From positions 1-51,897 of the forward strand of contig CAZJEN010000024.1 of assembly GCA_964545045.1 (NCBI GenBank): a stretch of 51,897 nucleotides of DNA, given 5' to 3'. Made by a program: the position numbers and the translations under genes. The DNA comes from SIG307 sp964545045 (GTDB lineage Bacteria; Bacillota; Clostridia; Lachnospirales; Lachnospiraceae). The notes under the pieces are model-generated. The model was not told where the DNA came from. It worked only from the letters and a program-made list of their open reading frames with translations, and did no database searches. Shown one piece after another: positions 16,278-24,038 of the stretch (its first letter is position 1; each line of letters opens with the position of its first letter).

Positions 16278-16946
16278 ATGAGCGATGCCAAGCTGCAAAA
16301 CGACAAGGATGATAAATATTCCTTACGCGGACGTGTATTCAACCATATCCGTGAGGGCATTCTGTCGGGCAGATATGAGGAAAACGAAGAATTAAAGGAA
16401 AATACCATCGGAGCGGAGCTCGGCGTCAGCCGGACTCCGGTTCGTGAAGCATTGCGTCAGCTGGAACTGGAGGGACTTGTCAGCATCATTCCGAATAAGG
16501 GAGCTTATGTGACCGGTATTTCGGAAAAGGATATCCACGACATTTACACCATACGTTCCTATCTGGAGGGCTTATGTGCACGTTGGGCCTGTGAGCATGT
16601 GACCGACGAGCAGCTGGATGCCATCGAAGAGGTGATTTACCTTTCCGAATTCCATACAAGTAAGGGCCACTTCGAGCAGGTTGTGGAGCTTGACAGTAAG
16701 TTCCACAAGTTGATTTACAGCGCTTGCGGAAGTAAGATTTTAGAGCATGAGCTTTCTGTGTTCCATCATTATGTGGAGCGTGTCAGAAAGATTACCCTTT
16801 CCATGGAGGAGCGTGCAAAGCGCTCTACCGCGGAGCATACGGCGATTTTAAACGCCATCCGTTCCAGGGATAAGGAGCTGGCGGAAAAGCTTGCCCATGA
16901 GCATATTATCCGTACCATTGAGAATATTGAGAAGTTAGGATTATAA
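16278..16946 (+). CDS. GntR-family regulator, FadR subfamily (FCD domain)
   Basis: 222 residues from ATG 16278, preceded by AGAGGAGG. N-terminal winged helix (about 15-80) with LRGRVFNHIREGILSGRY and ELGVSRTPVREALRQLELEGLV, the GntR signature; the all-helical FCD ligand domain follows (about 90-215), with the metal/ligand residues expected around LDSKFHKLIYSACGS and HTAILNAIRSRD. It is the third gene of the citrate synthase-isocitrate dehydrogenase operon, and a FadR-type palindrome covers the operon's -10 box, so it probably represses its own operon in response to an organic acid. The ligand is not deducible. Confidence 0.9.
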   Translation: MSDAKLQNDKDDKYSLRGRVFNHIREGILSGRYEENEELKENTIGAELGVSRTPVREALRQLELEGLVSIIPNKGAYVTGISEKDIHDIYTIRSYLEGLCARWACEHVTDEQLDAIEEVIYLSEFHTSKGHFEQVVELDSKFHKLIYSACGSKILEHELSVFHHYVERVRKITLSMEERAKRSTAEHTAILNAIRSRDKELAEKLAHEHIIRTIENIEKLGL

Positions 16947-16959
16947 AGAAAATTTATGA

Positions 16960-16992
16960 GAGAGCTGCAGAGGTGTCGGTGGCTCTCTTTTT
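16960..16992 (+). terminator. Terminator of the citrate synthase-GntR operon
   Basis: GAGAGC (16960-16965) pairs with GCTCTC (16982-16987), followed by five T at 16988-16992. A structured repeat begins on the very next base. Confidence 0.75.
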
Positions 16993-17132
16993 GCGTGCAG
17001 GCAAAGTGAGCATGCAAGTAAACTGCGGGAACTTGTTCCCAAGCAGTTGTGCAGTCATGCGAACGCGCCCACGACTGAGCGACTGAAGGTCGCGATGTGC
17101 GTGGGTGAACGCGAAGCGCGAGGCAAGCACGC
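16993..17132 (+). repeat. Structured repeat element, copy 1
   Basis: 140-nt element sharing two conserved blocks with 51073-51208: GTGCAGGCAAAGTGAGCATG and a block containing CATGCGAACGCGCCCACGAC. Outer stem GCGTGC/GCACGC closes it. Conserved GCATG/CATGC encloses a variable hairpin (ACTGC plus GGGAAC pairing with GTTCCC plus GCAGT); CCCACG/CGTGGG encloses GCGAC/GTCGC. The second copy keeps these pairings with different bases. It fills most of the 300-nt space before the Na/Pi gene. It may be a structured RNA or a folded mobile repeat; the strand is arbitrary. Confidence 0.75.
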
Positions 17133-17138
17133 AAAACC

Positions 17139-17193
17139 TTAACGACTTCTTAACGCATTTTTTCTGGGATTATTCACAAATTATTGGTAGAAT
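17139..17193 (+). promoter_or_regulatory. Possible PhoP box and promoter of the Na/Pi cotransporter gene
   Basis: Direct hexamers TTAACG (17139-17144) and TTAACG (17150-17155) are 11 nt apart, continuing with weaker T-rich hexamers at 17161 (TTTCTG) and 17173 (TTCACA). This resembles the Gram-positive PhoP box, TTAACA-like repeats every 11 nt. A -10-like TAGAAT (17188-17193) has no good -35, as expected of an activated promoter. The downstream phosphate transporter makes the reading plausible. Confidence 0.45.
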
Positions 17194-17246
17194 AAGGATG
17201 TAAAAAATAAAGGAGAAAGACCGTATACAAGACGGTTAAGTGAAAA

Positions 17247-19010
17247 ATGGATATTTTTGATGTGTTGTCGATGATCGGCGGTTTGGCGTTGTTCCTTTAC
17301 GGAATGCATCTTCTGGGAGAAGGTTTGGAAAAGATGTCCGGCGGACGTTTGGAGCGTATTTTGGAGAAGCTTACTTCCAATCCGATTAAGGGCGTGCTTT
17401 TGGGTGCGGCGGTAACGGCGGTGATTCAGTCGTCTTCCGCTACCACGGTTATGGTGGTTGGTTTTGTAAACTCCGGCATCATGAAGCTTTCCCAGGCAGT
17501 CAGCATCATTATGGGTGCAAATATCGGTACGACTATGACCGCTTGGATTTTAAGCTTAACAAGTATCGAAGGTGACAGTATCTTCATGCAGTTGTTGAAG
17601 CCGACGAACTTTACTACAATCCTTGCATTGATTGGCGTTATTTTCATTATGTTCCTTAAGAGCGAGAAGAAAAAGAACCTCGGTATGATTCTGGTGGGTT
17701 TTGCGATTCTTATGGTTGGAATGGACACCATGAGCGGTGCGGTGGAAGGATTACGTGATGTTCCTGAATTTACGAATATCCTTCTGATGTTCTCTAACCC
17801 GATTTTAGGTATGGCTGCCGGTGCGATTTTGACCGCCATCATTCAGAGTTCTTCTGCATCTGTCGGTATTTTACAGGCTCTTTGTATGACAGGAAAGGTG
17901 CCTTTTGCAACGGCACTTCCGATTATTATGGGACAGAATATCGGTACCTGTGTAACCGCACTCATTTCCGCAATCGGTGCCAAGACCAATGCAAAGCGTG
18001 CAGCGTTGGTGCATTTATATTTTAATTTAGTCGGCACTGTAGTTTTTATGCTTGCTTTTTACGGAATTAATCTGTTTGTTGATTTTGCGTTTTTGGATAC
18101 GGCGGCTACTCCGGCGGGAATCGCAACAGTTCATACATGCTTTAATGTATTTGCTACCTTGTTGTTGCTTCCGTTCTCCAAGCTTTTGGAGAAGTTGGCA
18201 TGCTTAACCGTAAAAGAGGTAAAGGATCCGAAGAAGGAGAAAATCGAGCAGGAACTTCAGCTGTTGGACGAGCGCTTTTTAGAGACTCCGGCACTTGCGG
18301 TGGAGCATTGTAAAGTAGTTGCGAATCATATGGCCGAAATTGCAAAAGAGGCGCTTAATTGTTCCATGGACTTATTGCAGGGATATGATGAGAAAAAAGT
18401 AGCTAAGGTGTTTGAATTGGAGTCGGAGGCAGACCAATTTGAGGACCATTTGGGACAGTACCTTGTGAAATTAAGCAGTAAGGATCATTCGGTAAAGGAT
18501 AGTGCGGCTCTTTCCATGCTGCTTCATTGCATCGGAGATATGGAACGTATTTCCGACCATGCGGTAAATATTGCGGAGAGCGCGGAGGAAATGCATCAGA
18601 AAAATATGGCATTTTCTGCGGAGGGAGAAAAAGAAATCGGAATCTTTGCGGATGCGGTGCGTGAAATTCTTCGCTTGTCTTTGGAAAGTTTTATAAAGGA
18701 AGATATGGACGAGGCTGCTTTGGTTGAGCCGTTAGAGGAAGTGGTGGATGATTTGAGAGATGAATTAAAGAATCGTCATGTCAATCGTTTGCGTGAAGGA
18801 AAGTGTACCATTGAGCTTGGATTTATACTTTCCGATTTAACCACGAATTTCGAACGTGTGGCAGACCATTGCTCCAATATCGCAGCGTGTCTCATTCAGA
18901 CTGCCGAGCATGACTTTGAGATGCACAATTATATTCATAATCTGGCAAAGGGCGAGAATTCGCCGTTCCATAAGCGTTATATGGAATACAGAAAGCAATA
19001 TACGCTGTAA
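17247..19010 (+). CDS. Na+/phosphate cotransporter family protein with C-terminal PhoU domain
   Basis: 587 residues. The NptA/PNaS membrane half (about 1-320) carries the two inverted QSSSA repeats (AVIQSSSATTVMVVG and AIIQSSSASVGILQ) that form the substrate path, and GANIGTTMTAW and GQNIGTCVTAL. The remaining ~240 residues are helical PhoU-like, with CIGDMERISDHAVNIAE and DLTTNFERVADHCSNIA. It should take up phosphate with sodium, or act as a regulated exporter. The ATG is fixed by an in-frame TGA at 17241. The nearest Shine-Dalgarno (AGGAG, 17211-17215) is 31 nt away with a small hairpin between, which is odd. A PhoP-like box is upstream. Confidence 0.92.
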   Translation: MDIFDVLSMIGGLALFLYGMHLLGEGLEKMSGGRLERILEKLTSNPIKGVLLGAAVTAVIQSSSATTVMVVGFVNSGIMKLSQAVSIIMGANIGTTMTAWILSLTSIEGDSIFMQLLKPTNFTTILALIGVIFIMFLKSEKKKNLGMILVGFAILMVGMDTMSGAVEGLRDVPEFTNILLMFSNPILGMAAGAILTAIIQSSSASVGILQALCMTGKVPFATALPIIMGQNIGTCVTALISAIGAKTNAKRAALVHLYFNLVGTVVFMLAFYGINLFVDFAFLDTAATPAGIATVHTCFNVFATLLLLPFSKLLEKLACLTVKEVKDPKKEKIEQELQLLDERFLETPALAVEHCKVVANHMAEIAKEALNCSMDLLQGYDEKKVAKVFELESEADQFEDHLGQYLVKLSSKDHSVKDSAALSMLLHCIGDMERISDHAVNIAESAEEMHQKNMAFSAEGEKEIGIFADAVREILRLSLESFIKEDMDEAALVEPLEEVVDDLRDELKNRHVNRLREGKCTIELGFILSDLTTNFERVADHCSNIAACLIQTAEHDFEMHNYIHNLAKGENSPFHKRYMEYRKQYTL

Positions 19011-19017
19011 TAGAAAC

Positions 19018-19046
19018 GGGGCCGACAAATTAAAGTTGTCGGCCCC
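19018..19046. terminator. Bidirectional hairpin terminator
   Basis: A ten-pair stem, GGGGCCGACA (19018-19027) with TGTCGGCCCC (19037-19046). It lies between convergent genes; the T-run after it is weak. Confidence 0.7.
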
Positions 19047-19102
19047 TGGTTTGAAATGCATGGAGAGAAGGTTTCTCAATCTTCTTGTTTGTTAAAATAC
19101 GT

Positions 19103-21523
19103 TTAATACCGTTTTCTTCCGTACAGTATCGCGAAGGTAAGTCCGCCTGCGAGAACGAGTACGGAGATTCCGAGCAAGACAAGGTTGGTTACCGTTGTGT
19201 TGCCGGAAGAGGAACCGCCCGACATGGAGCCCCAATCAAATCCGGAGGAGCTTCCGCTCGGCCGTTCGCCGCGGTTTGCACCGGAATTGTCACTTGACGG
19301 TGTTTTGTCTTCCGATGAGGAAGAACTATCGTTGTTTTCTGTGTCGTCGGAGGAGGAATTTCCTCCGAACATATTACCCCAAGGCATATTGTCTCCTTGG
19401 AAGTCTTGCGGCATTTCTCCCATGTTCGGGAAGTTACTCATATCACCGCCAAACTGGGACATGTCAGGCCTTTGTGTATTGCCCATCGGTGCATTTCCCC
19501 AAGCGGTATTGGTAATGGTAACGGTCATTGGAAAAACATCGGAGGAAACGACAGTATCATCGACCGGTTCTTCGGTAGTATCATCTGTTGTGTCGCCGGT
19601 AGTAGGAGGAACAGTAAGGCTTTCTTTGGACTTTCCGGTGCTGCCGGAAGGTCTTTCGGTAGGGTTGCCTGCATCGGACCTATCACCGCGACTGCCGCTA
19701 CCGAAGTCACCGAAACCGCCGAAACCGCCACCGCCGCCGAAACCGCCGAAGCCGCCACCGCCGCCTCCGCCGAAGCTACCCATATCGGAGACATTCACAC
19801 CGCTGCCGTCTACCAGAGAGGAACTGTCCGCAGACTGTCCGCTTGAAGTGGCTGGGATGGTGCCGTTAAGTTGTCCCTCAATACTTTCCATTCGGAGAGA
19901 ACAGAACTCCTTTAAGGTAACAACGCCGGTTTGGAATTCTTCATAAGTGTAGAATTCTGTCGGTTGCTTTTCGATGTACGGTGCAATCATTTCGCTAACG
20001 GTATCAATTATTTCTTCCAAAGTACCGTTTTCGTAGAACATAGCCAGGAATTCAGCAAAGTACTTATGATACAGCTCCGTGTATTCTTCATTTTCGAAAA
20101 TCCAGGCTATCATCGGACGGGAGGATACATCGCCGCCGGAAACTGGAGTATCAATCGGATAATTTACGAGAGAAGTGGCATCGGAACTGCCCTGGAATGT
20201 GCCGAAGGCTAAGTTATAGTCCCACGGTATCATCTCCATTTTGCCGTCTTCCTCGTACAAATAGTAGTTGTGAATCATAGAACCGGTATAGCTGTCAAAG
20301 TTTACCGCAAAATTGTGAATCACAAAGTAGCGGATCACTTCTTCAATATTAACCACTTCCTCGATGTCGGTGCCTTCGTTCATCTGCTTCAGAGAAGTAA
20401 TGAGACGATTCTTGTCTGCATCGGTAACGGTAGTTTTTGCATTTCCGAAAATGTTGGAGTAACTGTCGTAATCATCATCGGAATAAATCAGGGATACGTC
20501 GTTACCGCCAAAGCCGAAGCTACCCATTCCGCCGAAGCTGAATCCGTCCTTTTTATCGGATGAGGATTTTCCGGTGTCTCCTTCGGAGGTTTCGCTATCC
20601 GTTGTTTCGCTGTCTTCTGGTATCTGCATATCGCCCATGCCCGGGAAGGTTATGCCGCCGCCAAACTGAGACATATCCGGCATTTCCGTGCCGTCCATAC
20701 CCGGGAAGATCATGCCGCCGAACTGGGACATATCCGGCATCTGCATACCGCCCATATCCGGGGTGGCACTGCTGTCGGTATCGGTGTCCTCGCCGGAAGA
20801 ACTGTCGGAGTTGTTGCCGAATGGGTTCATATCACCGAAGCCCTCAAACATGCTTTCCATATCTTCACGGTCAAAATCCTTGCCGTTGCCTCTGCCGCCG
20901 CCCATGCTCATGCTGTCCGGCTTGTAGAGGTCGCCGTAGTTACTTCCGTAGTTTCTGGTCAGGAAACCGTCCTCTACCGCTTCCACGGCAAGGTAAAGCC
21001 CGAAGTCTTCTCCGTTTACCGTAATATACGCATAGCTGCATAACGGAGCGGCTACGCCGAACTTGCCCATCATTTGATATACGAGATAGTCCTTCATGTA
21101 GGTAGTATCCTGAATGATGTTGTTTAAACTGAGTTTGTCCAGTCCGTAATAGGACTTGGTACTGTCGTATTGGTCAAATTCGATTTTAAAACTGTATCGG
21201 TCGTTTCCGTAGGATGCAACGGAGGAAAGGGAAGTGTTTCCCTTTGCCCGGATACCGACGTTTTTATAGGCCTCGCCGTCGATAATGACGGAGCAGACAG
21301 AATATTCTTCGTTGGTACAGGTATCAAGAAATCCTTCCCAATCATCCATAACGATATCAATCGTATGGACCATGGAGGTGTCAAACAACCGGTTTTCGTA
21401 CCCCATGGTATTGCCGGCCGCTTCCACACCGAAGCTTTCCGCATTCATAAACAAAAGTGTAATCACTAAGGTAAAGCACAACACGATACAGCAGATTTTG
21501 TCAAAGTGTTTGCTCGTAGACAT
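19103..21523 (-). CDS. CotH-family kinase-like surface protein with repetitive inserts
   Basis: 806 residues, extracytoplasmic. An N-terminal signal/anchor (about 9-27) is followed by a CotH domain (from about 50) with TIDIVMDDWEGF, GIRAKGNTSL, the GLYLAVEAVEDGFL motif and, after an insert, the metal-binding MEMIPWDYNLAFG. CotH proteins are atypical protein kinases known from spore coats. A Met/Gly/Asp-rich insert (about 205-330) repeats PDMSQFGG units; the C-terminal third is Gly-, Ser-, Asp- and Thr-rich, including a run of FGG and GFG repeats, and ends in a TM helix (LVLLGISVLVLAGGLTFAILY) and RKRY. It ends the VTC-DUF4956-CotH operon, 3 nt after DUF4956. A polymer-related surface role is inference. 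Confidence 0.88.
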   Translation of the reverse strand: MSTSKHFDKICCIVLCFTLVITLLFMNAESFGVEAAGNTMGYENRLFDTSMVHTIDIVMDDWEGFLDTCTNEEYSVCSVIIDGEAYKNVGIRAKGNTSLSSVASYGNDRYSFKIEFDQYDSTKSYYGLDKLSLNNIIQDTTYMKDYLVYQMMGKFGVAAPLCSYAYITVNGEDFGLYLAVEAVEDGFLTRNYGSNYGDLYKPDSMSMGGGRGNGKDFDREDMESMFEGFGDMNPFGNNSDSSSGEDTDTDSSATPDMGGMQMPDMSQFGGMIFPGMDGTEMPDMSQFGGGITFPGMGDMQIPEDSETTDSETSEGDTGKSSSDKKDGFSFGGMGSFGFGGNDVSLIYSDDDYDSYSNIFGNAKTTVTDADKNRLITSLKQMNEGTDIEEVVNIEEVIRYFVIHNFAVNFDSYTGSMIHNYYLYEEDGKMEMIPWDYNLAFGTFQGSSDATSLVNYPIDTPVSGGDVSSRPMIAWIFENEEYTELYHKYFAEFLAMFYENGTLEEIIDTVSEMIAPYIEKQPTEFYTYEEFQTGVVTLKEFCSLRMESIEGQLNGTIPATSSGQSADSSSLVDGSGVNVSDMGSFGGGGGGGFGGFGGGGGFGGFGDFGSGSRGDRSDAGNPTERPSGSTGKSKESLTVPPTTGDTTDDTTEEPVDDTVVSSDVFPMTVTITNTAWGNAPMGNTQRPDMSQFGGDMSNFPNMGEMPQDFQGDNMPWGNMFGGNSSSDDTENNDSSSSSEDKTPSSDNSGANRGERPSGSSSGFDWGSMSGGSSSGNTTVTNLVLLGISVLVLAGGLTFAILYGRKRY

Positions 21524-21526
21524 AAG

Positions 21527-22198
21527 TTACCCCCTATAATCGCCGTTGTAGCTGACAAGTACCGCGCTGTTGACACCTTCCATATCGGAAAGTGCGTTGA
21601 TGAAATCGGTATTGTCATCCTTCAAACGGATTTCCACGTTAAGCTCTACGGCACCCTTCTGTGCGGTTTTGCTCTTTACAACACAGCGAAGGGTCTGCTT
21701 CTCCAAATATTCCTTTGCCTTTAATTCGCTGGTATGGTCAGTACAGCTGATTACAACCATGTACGGGTTTACGTGGGACTTACGATTTACAAATACAAGT
21801 AAGATTACACCGATGATGACACTGCCGATGACAGCAAGCGGAATCATACCTGCTGCAAGGACGATACCTACCGCGATGGACCAGAACAGGAATGCAATGT
21901 CAAGGGGCTCTTTGATTGCGGTACGGAAACGTACGATGGAAAGAGCACCTACCATACCGAGAGAAAGTACCACATTGGAGGTAACTGCCAGAATAACCAC
22001 GGTAGTAATCATGGTAAGGGCAACTAACGTGGTACCGAAGCTGGCGGAATACATAACACCGCTGTAGGTCTTTTTGTAAACGAAAAAGATAAACAGGCCG
22101 ATACCGAAGGCCAGGATTAATGCCAGTGCCATGTCAAGCAGGCTGACACTGGAAATGTTGTCAAGAAAGCTGGATTTAAAAATGTCTTCAAATTTCAT
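21527..22198 (-). CDS. DUF4956 membrane protein (copy 1)
   Basis: 223 residues: four hydrophobic helices (about 19-40, 49-74, 78-100, 105-135), then a cytosolic C-terminal domain. The helix 3-4 stretch with SLGMVGALSIVRFRTAIKEP is the DUF4956 hallmark, as is AFLFWSIAVGIVLAAG. Function is unknown, but the family is regularly next to VTC-domain and CotH genes, as here: it lies between them, 29 nt after VTC and 3 nt before CotH. A paralogue with the same VTC-first order is at 48821-49510. ATG is preceded by TAAGGAGAATAC. Confidence 0.87.
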   Translation of the reverse strand: MKFEDIFKSSFLDNISSVSLLDMALALILAFGIGLFIFFVYKKTYSGVMYSASFGTTLVALTMITTVVILAVTSNVVLSLGMVGALSIVRFRTAIKEPLDIAFLFWSIAVGIVLAAGMIPLAVIGSVIIGVILLVFVNRKSHVNPYMVVISCTDHTSELKAKEYLEKQTLRCVVKSKTAQKGAVELNVEIRLKDDNTDFINALSDMEGVNSAVLVSYNGDYRG

Positions 22199-22227
22199 AA
22201 TTGTATTCTCCTTAATTTATTTTTTCT

Positions 22228-22902
22228 TTAAATATCATAGGCGCGGCATACCTCATACTTGGAAAAAGCCGACACGCGACGATTCGGAAGCTCAACCGCA
22301 TCCCGGATAATTTCCGGTAAAAAGGCATCCCATTTGACCTCCAAAATAATCGGGGAGTCGGGAACCGGAGCTGTAAGGCAGTCCGGATTTAAAAAGTCCG
22401 TGGTCAGGACACCGCACCGGATGTTGTAGTCGATGGTAACACGAACATTTCCCGGTCCGTAGGTAAAAGGGATTCGTGTGTAATCCACGATGGTCTTCGG
22501 ACGAAGTCCCTTGCATTTCATTTCTGCATAAAGCTTTTGTACTTCAGGACTTTCAAGCTCCGAACCGGAGATGATTTCGGTTCCGGTAATCAGTCTTGCG
22601 TCGTGTAGACTGATCGGTACGCTTTTTTTACTGCACAGACCGTTGATTTTGCTTTTTCGCTCCAACACCATATAAGAGGTGTCGCCGTTGTAGTAACGGA
22701 GACGGTACTTGTCTCTCAGATTTACGCCGTCGATTTTTTCATAAAGAGCCGTATCATACAAGTCATCGAAGTAAAGACTTCGAATGTGATATAGTCCGTC
22801 GGTGGTATGGCTGTCACGCTTCATAATCACGGAGAGGCGCTGCTTTAAAACCATCATATCGGCCGGAGTAATGTGATGCTTCCATTCATTGCGAAAGTTC
22901 AT
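22228..22902 (-). CDS. VTC-domain (CYTH/TTM-like) protein, copy 1
   Basis: 224 residues of the bacterial VTC domain, a triphosphate-tunnel fold related to the eukaryotic vacuolar transporter chaperone polyphosphate polymerase. Seen: the N-terminal NEWKHHIT (ExK-type), IRSLYFDD, the basic strand LRDKYRLRYYNGD, LERKSKINGLCSKK, TIVDYTRIPF, and ILEVKWDAFLPEII, giving the alternating basic/acidic residues of the tunnel. Polyphosphate synthesis is possible but unproven for bacterial members. It is first in a three-gene operon with DUF4956 and CotH; GGAGGATACAT precedes the ATG. The copy at 48002 is only distantly similar. Confidence 0.85.
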   Translation of the reverse strand: MNFRNEWKHHITPADMMVLKQRLSVIMKRDSHTTDGLYHIRSLYFDDLYDTALYEKIDGVNLRDKYRLRYYNGDTSYMVLERKSKINGLCSKKSVPISLHDARLITGTEIISGSELESPEVQKLYAEMKCKGLRPKTIVDYTRIPFTYGPGNVRVTIDYNIRCGVLTTDFLNPDCLTAPVPDSPIILEVKWDAFLPEIIRDAVELPNRRVSAFSKYEVCRAYDI

Positions 22903-23043
22903 ATGTATCCTCCTTTCGTGTGTTTTACTGCGTTTATCATAACGAGTAATTGTGAAGTTTTTGTGTGGTGATTGTGCAGGAAATGTGTGTAAACTATGAA
23001 AAATAAAATATATGTAAATTTTACGGGAAAAGACCGTTTTTCA

Positions 23044-23072
23044 TTGCAATCCTTTCCTTGTTCGTGTAAAAT
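23044..23072 (+). promoter_or_regulatory. Promoter of the degV-family gene
   Basis: TTGCAA (23044-23049) and TAAAAT (23067-23072) with a 17-nt spacer, in the 210-nt divergent gap between the VTC operon and this gene. GAAAGGAGAG precedes the ATG. Confidence 0.6.
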
Positions 23073-23112
23073 TATTTTTTGAACGGACAAGATATCCGAA
23101 AGGAGAGTACAG

Positions 23113-23970
23113 ATGAGTAAAATACGAATTATGGCAGACAGCACCTGTGATTTGTCGTCGGAATTGATAGAAGAATACGGAATTACGGTACTTCCGCTTA
23201 ATATTGTAATGGATGATGCAAGTTATTTGGACGGCGTAGAGACGAATCCGGATGCGATTTATGCATGGGCAGACGCGAATCGTACGACACCGAAGACTTC
23301 CGCGCCGGGAATTGAGGCTGCTGTGGAACTTTTGCGCTCTGCGGCAGAGGAGGGAGATGAGGTTTGCTTTTTCGGAATCAGCGAGCAGATGAGTGCGACC
23401 TGTCAGGTAGTGCGTTTGGCGGCCGAGGAGTTGGATTATTCGGAGCATGTTTGTGTGGTGGATTCCATGAATCTTTCCACCGGTATCGGATTACAGGTGC
23501 TTCATGCGGTTGAGCTGGTACAGAGTGGCTGTTCTCTGGCCGAACTGGAGGAGCTTTTGAAGGAATACAGATTACGTGTACGGGCAAGCTTTGTGGTAGA
23601 TACCCTGACTTATTTACAAAGAGGCGGACGATGCAGTGCAGTGACGGCTCTTATGGGAAATGCGTTGAAATTAAAGCCGCGTATCGCTGTAGCGGACGGA
23701 AAGATGGGTGTTTCCAAAAAATATAGGGGAAATCAGAAGAAAACCGTAATTGATTATGTCAAGGATATGGAAGATGATTTAAAGCGTGCGGAGAAGGAGC
23801 GGGTGTTTATTACTCATTCCGGCATATCTTCGGAAATTGTGGAAGAGGTAAAGGCGTATTTAGAGTCCTTGCAGCATTTTCATGCGATTTATGTAACCAG
23901 AGCGGGTGGCGTGGTTTCCAGCCACTGCGGTCCGGGAACGCTCGGCGTGTTGTTTGTGGACGGGAAATAG
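23113..23970 (+). CDS. DegV family fatty-acid-binding protein
   Basis: 285 residues, full length. Opens with IRIMADSTCDLSSELIEEYGITVLPLNI, the DegV start; TSAPGIEAAVELL and the SMNLSTGIGL segment around the fatty-acid carboxylate site follow, then DTLTYLQRGGRCSA and SSHCGPGTLGVLF at the C-terminus. DegV/FakB proteins bind a fatty acid and present it to the kinase FakA for phosphorylation and phospholipid synthesis; no fakA is in the window. It has its own promoter and is 68 nt before the copper ATPase gene, so transcription may run on. Confidence 0.93.
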   Translation: MSKIRIMADSTCDLSSELIEEYGITVLPLNIVMDDASYLDGVETNPDAIYAWADANRTTPKTSAPGIEAAVELLRSAAEEGDEVCFFGISEQMSATCQVVRLAAEELDYSEHVCVVDSMNLSTGIGLQVLHAVELVQSGCSLAELEELLKEYRLRVRASFVVDTLTYLQRGGRCSAVTALMGNALKLKPRIAVADGKMGVSKKYRGNQKKTVIDYVKDMEDDLKRAEKERVFITHSGISSEIVEEVKAYLESLQHFHAIYVTRAGGVVSSHCGPGTLGVLFVDGK

Positions 23971-24038
23971 GTGAATGACTTTATGGAACGATAACGCAAA
24001 TGGTTTGTAGGGAGGAATGAAAGAAAGGTAGGTATAAC

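Noticed and set aside
16993..17132. Repeat copy 1 as a transposon or group II intron
   Set aside because: 140 nt is too short, with no ORF or target-site duplication visible; it is kept as a structured repeat only.
19185..19946. Long plus-strand frame (253 codons) rich in Pro within the CotH gene
   Set aside because: It is the antisense of the Gly/Ser-rich CotH tail; composition mirrors the real gene and it has no family features or ribosome site.
20260..21469. Plus-strand frames opposite the CotH gene (for example 20270-20563, 21170-21469)
   Set aside because: No motifs, no ribosome sites, wholly inside a recognised gene.
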